From a virus, in the IMG/VR virus record IMGVR_UViG_3300025671_000459, positions 1 to 25,632 of that record: DNA of 25,632 nt. One strand, given 5' to 3'. Position 1 is the first letter of the stretch, and every line of letters begins with the position of its first letter. Position numbers and translations under genes: made by a program. Under the pieces are notes generated by a model, which was not told where the DNA came from, made no database searches, and saw only the letters and a program-made list of their open reading frames with translations. Positions 14,997 through 22,756 of the stretch are shown here, in pieces.

Positions 14997-15422
14997 TTAT
15001 GCCAAGTTATCTGCGTATGCTACGCTAACCAATGGCATAGGTGTAATGTAGGTACTAAACTTACCAGTGGTTAAGTCGCCGTTAGCTACGGTGTATTTAA
15101 CACGGATATATCGCTGTACTGAATCAGAAATAACCAAACCTACTGATAACTTAGTTCCTGCGGCTGATGTCGCGGAAAAAGTACCAATAGTTTGCAATTC
15201 AGTTGGTGAAGAAAAAGATGTGTTATCATCAGTTTCTAAGGTCAACGTCATGGTTGAATCTGACCCTGCATCGGTCATTGCTGTGCGTACTAGGCTCTCA
15301 ATATATAATGGGGTACCTGCGCCAATGTTTCGACCAATTGCTAGGTCAAGATAGTTGGTGCTAGCCCCAGTCGTAAGCTGTTCAGCATTTTCATCGAAAA
15401 TTAAATTTTTATCTAGTGCCAT
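14997..15422 (-). CDS. Capsid cement (decoration) protein, Bbp16-like
   Basis: 141 residues, directly after the major capsid gene. It is all beta, with ATGASTNYLDLAIGRNIGAG-like opening (about 17-37), TPLYIESLVRTAM, MTLTLETDDN and QRYIRVKYTVANGDLTTGKF. This resembles the cement protein of BPP-1 and related phages in length (about 140 residues), gene order and sequence style. Such proteins bind outside the mature shell and lock the capsomers. AAGGAGGAATAA precedes the ATG at 15422. No enzyme or immunoglobulin-like add-on is present. Confidence 0.75.
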   Translation of the reverse strand: MALDKNLIFDENAEQLTTGASTNYLDLAIGRNIGAGTPLYIESLVRTAMTDAGSDSTMTLTLETDDNTSFSSPTELQTIGTFSATSAAGTKLSVGLVISDSVQRYIRVKYTVANGDLTTGKFSTYITPMPLVSVAYADNLA

Positions 15423-15432
15423 TTATTCCTCC

Positions 15433-16422
15433 TTATGATACCAGTGACTCGGACTCTATTATTGCGTCAACTGTTTTAACAGGGATGCCTCTAAAAAAAG
15501 GAACCGGCATCCCATCAATGGTTTGATAGGTTAATCCGCCCCCTGATATAACATCAGCTCTAGCTTGTATATCAAGTTGTTCTGCAACAGCTCTATTAAC
15601 ATAAAAACAAGCGTTTTTTGTAGTTTCAATTCGGTGAGTCGCTTTAATCATTAATTCTGGAAGATCGGCACCTGAGCCAGCTCGAAGTGCGCTAACATCA
15701 AGATTACATATACGAACTGCATATCTCCAATCTTTAAGCACAAATGCCATTTCAAATTGTAAATGCTCAGTATATACTTCCAATAAAGTTCCATCAGGTT
15801 GATTACTAATTCTTTTTTTATAATCAGTATGTTTAATACCTGCGGTTGATCCAGCTGGGAACGCCCCATAAACACCTTGGGTACCATGTGAAACTAAATA
15901 GATTGAGGTGTTATCAGAACCTGTTGCTTCACCGTTAAGTACGTTTCTAGAATTTTCCCCTGATAAACTGTTGTAGTATGTAGCTAACCCAGAAAACTTT
16001 TTCTCATCTGTACTCGCATTACCATAAAAAAGAGTATCTTCAACTTTTTGGTTAATGGACTCAATTAATGGGGTAGACTCAGATAGTCTATTAGCCGCAA
16101 GGTTTCCACCTTTAGTTAAAACACTTGCTGGGTTTTCTCCCCAAATTTCAACCATTTTACATGGGAAAGTGTTTTGTGCGGTCGAAGAACTAACGGGCGT
16201 ACCACCTTGACCATGCATAACAAAACTTGCTTCTGGTAAACTAGTACGAACTGTAACTAATTCGCTAGTTGCTTGGTTAGCTTCCTTAAAAGATAAATCA
16301 CCAAGTAATGCTTTTTTGTCGGTAAGTAATTCAGCAATATGTTGAATCCCACCTTTTGAATCTGTTCGCTTTGCGAAATCAAGAAGTGTCATCCGACTTC
16401 CTGAAGCTGCTAATCCTGCCAT
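15433..16422 (-). CDS. Major capsid protein (HK97 fold, BPP-1-like)
   Basis: 329 residues, similar in length to the BPP-1 capsid protein and shorter than P22 gp5 (430). It starts LAASGSRMTLLDFAKRTDSK and contains ATSELVTVRTSLPEASFVMH, KMVEIWGENPAS, ESINQKVEDTLFYGNASTD and the C-terminal ACFYVNRAVAEQLDIQARAD, then a short FFRGIPVKTVDAI. The last stretch, a target-sequence strand followed by G-I-P-V-x-x-x-D, is typical of HK97-fold capsids (P domain). It assembles around the scaffold coded just upstream. Strong AGGAGG before the ATG at 16422. No separate protease gene is seen and no delta domain is obvious, so a protease-independent assembly with scaffold is likely. Confidence 0.85.
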   Translation of the reverse strand: MAGLAASGSRMTLLDFAKRTDSKGGIQHIAELLTDKKALLGDLSFKEANQATSELVTVRTSLPEASFVMHGQGGTPVSSSTAQNTFPCKMVEIWGENPASVLTKGGNLAANRLSESTPLIESINQKVEDTLFYGNASTDEKKFSGLATYYNSLSGENSRNVLNGEATGSDNTSIYLVSHGTQGVYGAFPAGSTAGIKHTDYKKRISNQPDGTLLEVYTEHLQFEMAFVLKDWRYAVRICNLDVSALRAGSGADLPELMIKATHRIETTKNACFYVNRAVAEQLDIQARADVISGGGLTYQTIDGMPVPFFRGIPVKTVDAIIESESLVS

Positions 16423-16450
16423 AGTTTCCTCCTAAAAAAATAAATGGTTT

Positions 16451-17368
16451 TTAGCCATATAAGGCCATTGCTGGGTTATAGGTAGGGGGAACAGAGGTGT
16501 CTGATAATGGTTCATCAACTAAATGAGGGCTATTTTTAACACGGTTAAGTCGTTTTGTAACTTCACCAGGCTTATTTTTAAGCTCCTCTTTTAATTTTTT
16601 TATTTCACTTTCGTATTCAGCGTTTATTTCACGTAAATCATCTACGTCATGCTGTAAACGAATGCGATCCACAATATGATAAAAATTAGTTGGGTCAATA
16701 AAACTTAACGGGTCTTTTTTAAAGTGTTTGACAGCATCATTGGTCTGGGATTCATCTAATCCAAATTCTTGGTAATCCTTAGTCAATATGCCAATAATGT
16801 CATCTTTTATTTCTGTCATTGACAACGCTTCCATTGTGTCTGACTCCGTTTTAGCCAATATCCCCTTATTTATCTCAATATTGCGCTCCATTATTAATGC
16901 CTGTTCTTGTTCCTGGGCCTTTCTCGCTTCTTCATCACGCTTTCTTGCCTCTGCCGGGTTATCTAGTGCCAATTCATTGTATTCATCATCAGAAATACCT
17001 TTAGCTTTTTCTTTAATTGACTCAAGCTCTTTAGCAATTTCCTCTAGTCTTTTATTTTCTGCACCTTGCTTCCCAATGGTAATATTGCGCTTGTGAAGTT
17101 CACGATCCTTTTCCTCAAGCATTGTTAATACACTTTCGTCGGTTATTCCGTCTTCAATGTATTTATCTCGGTTAAAAACGAACTCCTTCTTTTTTCTTTT
17201 TTTACGAGGCTCATCTTTGGCCTTGTTTGATTCTTCGGACTTTTCTTGTTTGTCCGCATCGTCCTCAACTACTTCATCAACCGCTTCTGCTTCTTCGGGA
17301 CTGGGAACATCGCCGTACAAGTCATTTGCTGGGTTGTATTTTTTTTCCTGAGTGACTTCTTCGCTCAT
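16451..17368 (-). CDS. Scaffold protein
   Basis: 305 residues, of the same size as P22 gp8 (303) and in the same place, between portal and capsid. It is highly charged and helical: an acidic start (EEAEAVDEVVEDDADKQEKS), a basic patch (RKKRKKKEFVFNRDKY), a long coiled coil at about 75-165, and a second one at about 240-275 (LQHDVDDLREINAEYESEI), ending near the C-terminus with a basic stretch that could contact the capsid. The protein directs procapsid assembly and leaves before or during packaging. AAGGAG precedes the ATG at 17368. Its transcript leader holds the terminator at 17422-17470, so expression may be set apart from that of the portal. Confidence 0.8.
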   Translation of the reverse strand: MSEEVTQEKKYNPANDLYGDVPSPEEAEAVDEVVEDDADKQEKSEESNKAKDEPRKKRKKKEFVFNRDKYIEDGITDESVLTMLEEKDRELHKRNITIGKQGAENKRLEEIAKELESIKEKAKGISDDEYNELALDNPAEARKRDEEARKAQEQEQALIMERNIEINKGILAKTESDTMEALSMTEIKDDIIGILTKDYQEFGLDESQTNDAVKHFKKDPLSFIDPTNFYHIVDRIRLQHDVDDLREINAEYESEIKKLKEELKNKPGEVTKRLNRVKNSPHLVDEPLSDTSVPPTYNPAMALYG

Positions 17369-17421
17369 TTTTTACTCCTTTTGGGTCGCTATGCCCTAAC
17401 TTTTTAATGTGAATTTTTCCC

Positions 17422-17470
17422 AAAAAAAAAGGCCCCACAGAAAAATTACTAAGAATTAATCTGTGAGGCC
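17422..17470 (-). terminator. Intrinsic terminator between portal and scaffold genes
   Basis: On the minus strand GGCCTCACAGA (17470-17460) pairs with TCTGTGGGGCC (17441-17431), an 11-bp stem with one T-G wobble and an 18-base A+T-rich loop, followed by a run of nine T (17430-17422). This is a strong rho-independent terminator for leftward RNA. It lies inside the late operon, about 90 bases after the portal stop and 54 bases before the scaffold start. Confidence 0.9.
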
Positions 17471-17510
17471 CATGGTGATTCCATTAAGCGGTTATTATGA
17501 TATTTACAGA

Positions 17511-17537
17511 ATTACATAAATAATATAAAATTGTCAA
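17511..17537 (-). promoter_or_regulatory. Sigma70-like promoter before the portal-scaffold terminator
   Basis: On the minus strand a perfect TTGACA (17537-17532) is followed 15 bases later by TGTAAT (17516-17511; 5 of 6 to the -10 consensus). A start site would be near 17504. The short spacer lowers confidence. From this start to the end of the T-run is about 80 nt, which is a possible small RNA or an attenuated leader of the scaffold-capsid transcript. Confidence 0.5.
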
Positions 17538-17561
17538 TTATTTATTGTTAATTGACTAATT

Positions 17562-19787
17562 TTAACTTTGATTTAATCCCTTATCAATTACTTTCATTCT
17601 TGTTTCGTGCTCAAACTGCTGTTGCTGTCTAATGTTTTGCCCTTGTTGTGCAATATTCGTCTTTTCAATCTCAATATTATTTTTCTGTTGTTCTAATTGT
17701 GCTTGCATTTGCTGACCTTGTTGGGCGGCATTTAACAATCGTTTTTTCTGTGCTTCATCAATATCTGGCCTTAATTGCAATAAGAAATCTGCGGTTATTC
17801 CTGGGACACCTTGTTGCGCTAATTGTGCGAAAGTAGCAAAATTTTCATCAGACTTAGTGGTATAGTACGGCCCGTAATCAATAACAATATCATATTTAAG
17901 GGAATCAGGGTTTTCCCATATCTTTTTGATTGCCTCGGCGTTATATTGCGTAAATGAAATGCCGTTAATAGTAAACTCGTCATTATTTTTCATTCGCATT
18001 TCATTTGAATGGTTTTCTAGTATCCTGTAAATCCGTTCAGGGGTATACAATATTCGATACATTTCAATCAATCTAAATCCTAGTTGCCGCAACATAATAT
18101 TATAGTTATCAAATAAATATTGAATATTAGCTAACGCCGCATTACGTCTTTCGCGGAATAAAGGTGTGGACTGAACCCCTCTAACACCAGCGACCCCCTC
18201 AGTATTAAAACCTGAAATTAAATCAATGTGTTTTTCGCTTAATTGAGCAATTTGTAATAATTCTGTTGGAAATCGAGGTGGTGTTTTTTCTCTCGGGGGC
18301 TTATCAGCGTTTGCAACTTTAAGTAATGCGCCTGGAGTTGATCGCCCTGTTTCATAGTTCTGCTTATCATTTTCATCATTAAAAGTTTCGTCATCATATA
18401 TTTCAGCATTTGTTCCAAGCCTCATTAATAGCTCAATATAACTTGTGGTACGCTTATTTAATTCGTTTTGTGGGTCAATTAAATCATAAACCTCACCTTT
18501 GATACGGCCACGACGTATAGTAGCATAACAAGGGATAGTCATGTATCCATCAAATTCACTTAATCTGTCATACAACATAATGTCTGCGGCAAATGTGCCA
18601 ACCCAATATTCTGTAACCCGTCTTGTGTCTTTGGTAAACCCAGGGATACTCAGGATGCGTTTGCGAGTTTTTGCATCTAATAACCACGATTCTATTGCTC
18701 CATCTTCCCCATCTAAATAATATTCATCTACTGGATTAAAGATAACAAGGCGTTCTTTATACTCTCGACGTGTCACATTCATTAATCTGTACTTTTCCTC
18801 ATTGACAACATTATTATCGAATAATAACATTGGCTCATTTTGAGCAGTGTAATATAGGGCCGTATCATGGGGAATATTACTTCCGCTCATTTGCTCAATA
18901 TCTTTTTTCTTACTTTCTGGGGCTATTCTTAACAAATAATCCTTTGTTACCCATCTCCACTTAACGACACCCTCACAATCACTGAGGTCTTTTTTACGGT
19001 GAGGCATATAATTCACCTGCTCCCAGTCTTGGTGGTCAATCATAGGGTCTCCATACTCAACCCCATGCTTAGTATCAATCCCTATATTGATATTGCCTCT
19101 ACCGGTAATAATCATATCCGTGACAACTTCACTTTGAACGCTCTTATAATCGCAATCAGCCAATGTATGTGTAATTAACGCATTATATACGTCACTTAAC
19201 GTTGCATCACTACCTTCAGTTGGCTTAACTTTTGGCACCATTGGATCGGACCGAAAAAATCCAACTAACGTATTGACTTTATTTTTTAACACGTTAAATG
19301 ATAAATAAGGGCGCTTCATTTTCTGCAATACCTGTTTAATTGATTCATCCCACTGGTATTCCCCACCAAAAACCATTTCCTCTGCTTTTATAGCGTCACC
19401 ATGATACTGGCTACAATCATTATCATAGGCTTGAGCCGCAATTTGAAGATACTTCTTTTTTATTTCTTCATAATCTTCGGGGTTTTTTTCCCGTTTATTG
19501 GACGGAATACTTAAATATTGGTCCAATATCTCATGAGTGTGCCCATTAACTTCTTGCACAAAATATCTCTCTGGGATAACCATTGGTTCTCCGGTGTCTG
19601 GGTTTGGGATTTCTTGCCCCATTGACCCTGGGTTATACCAAATTTCGTGTTGATGCCCGTCATCTTCATTAGCACTGGTAAACCCAATAATCCCATCTCC
19701 ATTTTCCGTAACACTTTCCGGTTCAACGGCAGACCTAATATATATAATATGATCGTGGCCTAGAACCTCCGAACTAAGTTTTAACAT
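17562..19787 (-). CDS. Portal protein, P22 gp1-like, with His-rich N-terminal extension
   Basis: 741 residues (P22 gp1: 725). The portal core starts near residue 147 (DESIKQVLQKMKRPYLSFNV, then NKVNTLVGFFRS), with the family's R-P-x-L-x-F-N and L-V-G-x-x-R. It goes on to the stem and crown, including QSTPLFRERRNAALANIQYL near 545, and ends with a Gln-rich coiled coil (about 690-730), like the barrel of P22. The dodecameric ring carries DNA in and out and binds the terminase and connector. Unusual is the N-terminal part, with three GHxHxI motifs at residues 10-15 (GHDHII), 44-49 (GHQHEI) and 82-87 (GHTHEI), spaced 34 and 38. This part is extra to the P22 core. AGGAGG precedes the ATG at 19787. 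Confidence 0.85.
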   Translation of the reverse strand: MLKLSSEVLGHDHIIYIRSAVEPESVTENGDGIIGFTSANEDDGHQHEIWYNPGSMGQEIPNPDTGEPMVIPERYFVQEVNGHTHEILDQYLSIPSNKREKNPEDYEEIKKKYLQIAAQAYDNDCSQYHGDAIKAEEMVFGGEYQWDESIKQVLQKMKRPYLSFNVLKNKVNTLVGFFRSDPMVPKVKPTEGSDATLSDVYNALITHTLADCDYKSVQSEVVTDMIITGRGNINIGIDTKHGVEYGDPMIDHQDWEQVNYMPHRKKDLSDCEGVVKWRWVTKDYLLRIAPESKKKDIEQMSGSNIPHDTALYYTAQNEPMLLFDNNVVNEEKYRLMNVTRREYKERLVIFNPVDEYYLDGEDGAIESWLLDAKTRKRILSIPGFTKDTRRVTEYWVGTFAADIMLYDRLSEFDGYMTIPCYATIRRGRIKGEVYDLIDPQNELNKRTTSYIELLMRLGTNAEIYDDETFNDENDKQNYETGRSTPGALLKVANADKPPREKTPPRFPTELLQIAQLSEKHIDLISGFNTEGVAGVRGVQSTPLFRERRNAALANIQYLFDNYNIMLRQLGFRLIEMYRILYTPERIYRILENHSNEMRMKNNDEFTINGISFTQYNAEAIKKIWENPDSLKYDIVIDYGPYYTTKSDENFATFAQLAQQGVPGITADFLLQLRPDIDEAQKKRLLNAAQQGQQMQAQLEQQKNNIEIEKTNIAQQGQNIRQQQQFEHETRMKVIDKGLNQS

Positions 19788-19796
19788 AATTTCCTC

Positions 19797-21431
19797 CTAT
19801 AACGCCATCCAAGCGTTGTCTAACTGCTGAATAATATTCCCTGAAACAAATGATCTATCCTTTTTTCTTTCTTTTATTCTCATTGTCACTTCATATCTGT
19901 TGTAAAAGCACATCATTAGAGCATCAAGTTTGTTGGGACTTTCATAGCCCAACTTGCCACGCATTTCCTTCTTGAACTTGTCATTCTTTTTACTGACCAA
20001 CTTAAATTTACCACTTCGATGCTCTGGGTCCTCCATCAATAAACTAATTTCATTGATTAATTCCTCATCATCTGGAATATATATATTGCCAGTCTCAAAT
20101 GCATCTCGCAATCTAAAACCTAACTCATCCCTTAAATTGAAATAGCGATCACTTCTTGAGAAAGAATTACCTTTTATTCCCTTTAATTTTGTATACCCCA
20201 TGGCAACCAATTTATCGTAAACGCCTTGCCCAATCCCCACCGCATCAATGTAATATTCATCTGGCTCGTAATCACTCAGTAATTCTTCATACCAAGACGC
20301 TACCACTTCTGTATTTGGGCTTGTGTTTTTCTCAAATCTAATCAGTTTACGTCCTTTCATAATGACGCATTGGCTAGGATCGCCACCACCACCAACATCA
20401 AGCGCGGTAATAAGTGGGGCATCTTTTTCGGGGTCATACATATCATAGGCTTCAACCGATTGCCGAATCCACTCATAACTTATAAATGCCCCGTCATCGG
20501 TTAATGGCGGCAACCCTAACACGTTTACTCGATACATATTGCTATCTACACCAAACTTGTTCCTCATATATTCAATATGATCTTTGCTTACCAAAGTGCT
20601 ATTTTCGCAATTAATTTGGTGCGTAATCCAATATTTTGACATTTTGGCACTATGGGCATCAATTGCCCAACCTGTATTTTTATTCGGGTTAAAAATATTG
20701 AATATTACGTTGTTAGCCTGCGTACACGTATCATCTATCGCATCAAATACGTAATTTGGGATACCCGGGGCCTCATCCGTAATAAATAGCATATTATCAG
20801 CGTGTTTACCCTGTAACCCAACGGTATTTTCTTTGTTATTAGCACTTTGGCCAAATGTAATAATCTTGATCGACCAACCTTTAGCCGCATTTAATTTCTT
20901 ATCACCTTGCCCTGTATATAAAACGGTTTCCCCTTTAACATCAACACATTCACGCAAGTAATTCCCCTCTACCCCATAAACCTCTATGGATCGGTTATAC
21001 CATTTGCTTATTTCTGGAAATAACCCTGCCATAATTTGATCGTATTTAGGGCCAATTAAAAACACCTTGCTATTATCGTAACACACCAAAAACCATAACG
21101 AGACTAAGCTCGCAATGGCTGTCTTCCCACAACCTTTGCCAGCCATGGTAGACACACCTTTTTTCTTTGATAATTTCTCTTCAACCTCATGCAACTTTAC
21201 CCCATTGCCCTTTTTCCACTGCACAAAACATAAATCCGCTAACGACTGAATAATATCTACCTGTAACGGGTCTAGCATGTAATGTAACCCTAGTGGGCCT
21301 GGGCTAGTACCGTATAATTCGCCTTTTTTATCAAGTTCTTCTTGTGTTAAATGGAACCCAATGACATCTTGCACAAAGGTTATTGGCTTAGTACGCCATT
21401 TATGGATTAACTCCTCGCTAGCCGTAATCAT
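19797..21431 (-). CDS. Terminase large subunit (packaging ATPase and nuclease)
   Basis: 544 residues with both domains. The ATPase has Walker A AGKGCGKT at 97-104, Walker B MLFITDE at 214-220 (Asp219, Glu220 as the catalytic acid), and a coupling motif near NIFNPN (245-250). The RNase H-like nuclease has Asp345 in ITALDVGGGGD, Asp396 in YYIDAVGIGQG and Asp503 in SPNKLDALMM, the three acidic metal ligands. It translocates DNA into the procapsid and cuts concatemers. The ATG at 21431 overlaps the stop of the 64-residue gene (ATGA). The portal gene starts 9 bases after the stop. All key residues are intact. Confidence 0.93.
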   Translation of the reverse strand: MITASEELIHKWRTKPITFVQDVIGFHLTQEELDKKGELYGTSPGPLGLHYMLDPLQVDIIQSLADLCFVQWKKGNGVKLHEVEEKLSKKKGVSTMAGKGCGKTAIASLVSLWFLVCYDNSKVFLIGPKYDQIMAGLFPEISKWYNRSIEVYGVEGNYLRECVDVKGETVLYTGQGDKKLNAAKGWSIKIITFGQSANNKENTVGLQGKHADNMLFITDEAPGIPNYVFDAIDDTCTQANNVIFNIFNPNKNTGWAIDAHSAKMSKYWITHQINCENSTLVSKDHIEYMRNKFGVDSNMYRVNVLGLPPLTDDGAFISYEWIRQSVEAYDMYDPEKDAPLITALDVGGGGDPSQCVIMKGRKLIRFEKNTSPNTEVVASWYEELLSDYEPDEYYIDAVGIGQGVYDKLVAMGYTKLKGIKGNSFSRSDRYFNLRDELGFRLRDAFETGNIYIPDDEELINEISLLMEDPEHRSGKFKLVSKKNDKFKKEMRGKLGYESPNKLDALMMCFYNRYEVTMRIKERKKDRSFVSGNIIQQLDNAWMAL

Positions 21432-21622
21432 GGCTTAATTGTTTCCTCAACACTTTCTTTGTGGTGGAAAAAGGCTGGCTTATTATTTTCGCACGTTATC
21501 CGAAATGATAACTCAATTTTCCCGTACCCCTTCTTTAACGCATTAGGCATGGAGGCTCGGGCAAGCAAATACTCGTGAACCGAATCCTCCATCTTGTTTT
21601 TTAAATCATCAATCGAAAACAT
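21428..21622 (-). CDS. 64-residue protein in the small-terminase position
   Basis: The gene ends in an ATGA overlap with the large terminase gene. The protein has a helical N-terminus (FSIDDLKNKMEDSVHEYLLA) and a short beta part with Phe, His and Cys (KIELSFRITCENNKPAFFHH). At 64 residues it is less than half the usual 140-200 of a small terminase, and no helix-turn-helix is evident. It could be a minimal DNA-recognition factor or an unrelated protein. The ATG at 21622 has only a GGAG 14 bases upstream. A better-spaced ATG at 21634 is in another frame, open for 7 codons only, so the start remains a little uncertain. Confidence 0.6.
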   Translation of the reverse strand: MFSIDDLKNKMEDSVHEYLLARASMPNALKKGYGKIELSFRITCENNKPAFFHHKESVEETIKP

Positions 21623-21642
21623 GCGAGCGCATAATACTCCAT

Positions 21643-22374
21643 TTATTGTGGATTAATTCGCTTCATTAACTCGTTTTCTTGATTTTCTATTTCTTCTTGT
21701 TTAACTTTTATTAAAGCCGCAATATCACGTCGCTTTAAGAAATTATGCAAAGAAATATATGAACATCCCAATGGCTCCCCATCTTTCCCCTTTATATCAT
21801 TTAATTTCCTTGCAATTCTTGCCTTACTCCAATTGCGGTCGCAATACCACGTTAAAATAACATTAGTGTATTTGTCAAGTTTACTACCACGCTTTGACCC
21901 TTTTTTGGGTCCGGGCATCCGCCCAGCCGCCATAGCCGAATATAACCCATCTTTTGTTCGCTCACTTAACTGCTCACGCTCAAACTGGGCAAAAGACGCT
22001 AAAATATTAACAAACATCTTAACCGCCGGGGAAGGCTTCTTACTGTCTAATACCAATCCTTCCTTAATTAAGTGAACTACAACCCCCTTCGTATATAAAT
22101 CCTCAATTATTTCATTGGCCTGTCTAAGTGTTCTGGCTAACCGAGATATCGAATAGAATAATAAATGATCACCATCCTCTAATTCATAAACCCGGTTAAT
22201 CATTCGATTCTCAACCCCCTTAGTTGAACTACAAATAACATGAATCATATCCCCAACTTCCTCATCAATCTTAAATCCATGCTTAGTGCAATACTCATAT
22301 ATAGCCATTTTCTGCATAGATACTTCTTGTTTACGTGTGGAAACCCTTAAATAACCTACTGCTCGTGGTGACAT
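21643..22374 (-). CDS. Small serine recombinase (resolvase/invertase family)
   Basis: The frame extends to 22419, but AAGGAGG lies eight bases before the ATG at 22374, and MSPRAVGYLRVSTRKQ is the usual family start, so I place the gene there (243 residues). Catalytic residues match Tn3/gamma-delta: Arg10 and Ser12 in YLRVST, and Arg78 and Arg81 in ISRLAR. Helix E is present as ASFAQFEREQLSERTKDGL (127-144), followed by an Arg/Lys/Gly arm and a helix-turn-helix DNA-binding domain (RNWSKARIARKLN, 180-192). A basic, Glu-rich tail follows. The enzyme makes 2-bp staggered cuts with a 5'-phosphoserine link. It could resolve genome multimers, invert or insert DNA. No site pair for it was recognised in the window. 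Confidence 0.88.
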   Translation of the reverse strand: MSPRAVGYLRVSTRKQEVSMQKMAIYEYCTKHGFKIDEEVGDMIHVICSSTKGVENRMINRVYELEDGDHLLFYSISRLARTLRQANEIIEDLYTKGVVVHLIKEGLVLDSKKPSPAVKMFVNILASFAQFEREQLSERTKDGLYSAMAAGRMPGPKKGSKRGSKLDKYTNVILTWYCDRNWSKARIARKLNDIKGKDGEPLGCSYISLHNFLKRRDIAALIKVKQEEIENQENELMKRINPQ

Positions 22375-22387
22375 ATTAATAACCTCC

Positions 22388-22756
22388 TTACCTAATAAAC
22401 CGCTTCTTCTTGTAGGCACGGTTTTTTCTTTGAATATTCTCTTTAGTATAAAAATCTTTGTTGACCTGGCTATCGTCTATCTGCAACCCAGATTCAGTGG
22501 TATATTTAAATGGAACCCCCGTCCTATTTATAATTACACCGTCAATATCCAGGCTATACGCTTTCCCATCGTCATAATACGCCCAAGCATTTTGATACAA
22601 CTTAAATTGCTTTTTCGCATTACCTTTTGCTTTAGTCCCATATATAACAATCCATACGCCATATGACGTAGGTTTAGCTATCCAACGACTGATAATATCG
22701 CTAAATAACAACTTAAATCGGTCTACTATACTCTGTATTATCATTTTAATATCCAT
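22388..22756 (-). CDS. Hypothetical protein
   Basis: 122 residues if the ATG at 22756 is used; the open frame extends to 22795, and another ATG is at 22744. None has a good ribosome binding site (AGGG is 12 bases before 22756), so it is probably coupled to the upstream gene, which it overlaps by 11 bases. The protein has an amphipathic N-terminus (MIIQSIVDRFKLLFSDIISR), a likely beta-rich centre (TSYGVWIVIYGTKAKGNAKK, AYYDDGKAYSLDIDGVIINR), and ends in a very basic tail (RKNRAYKKKRFIR). I do not recognise a family. The gene stops 13 bases before the recombinase start. Confidence 0.55.
   Translation of the reverse strand: MDIKMIIQSIVDRFKLLFSDIISRWIAKPTSYGVWIVIYGTKAKGNAKKQFKLYQNAWAYYDDGKAYSLDIDGVIINRTGVPFKYTTESGLQIDDSQVNKDFYTKENIQRKNRAYKKKRFIR

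Noticed and set aside
16451-17368. Scaffold read as a capsid protease-scaffold fusion
   Set aside because: No Ser-His or Clp-type protease motif is seen; the protein is a charged coiled coil over its whole length.
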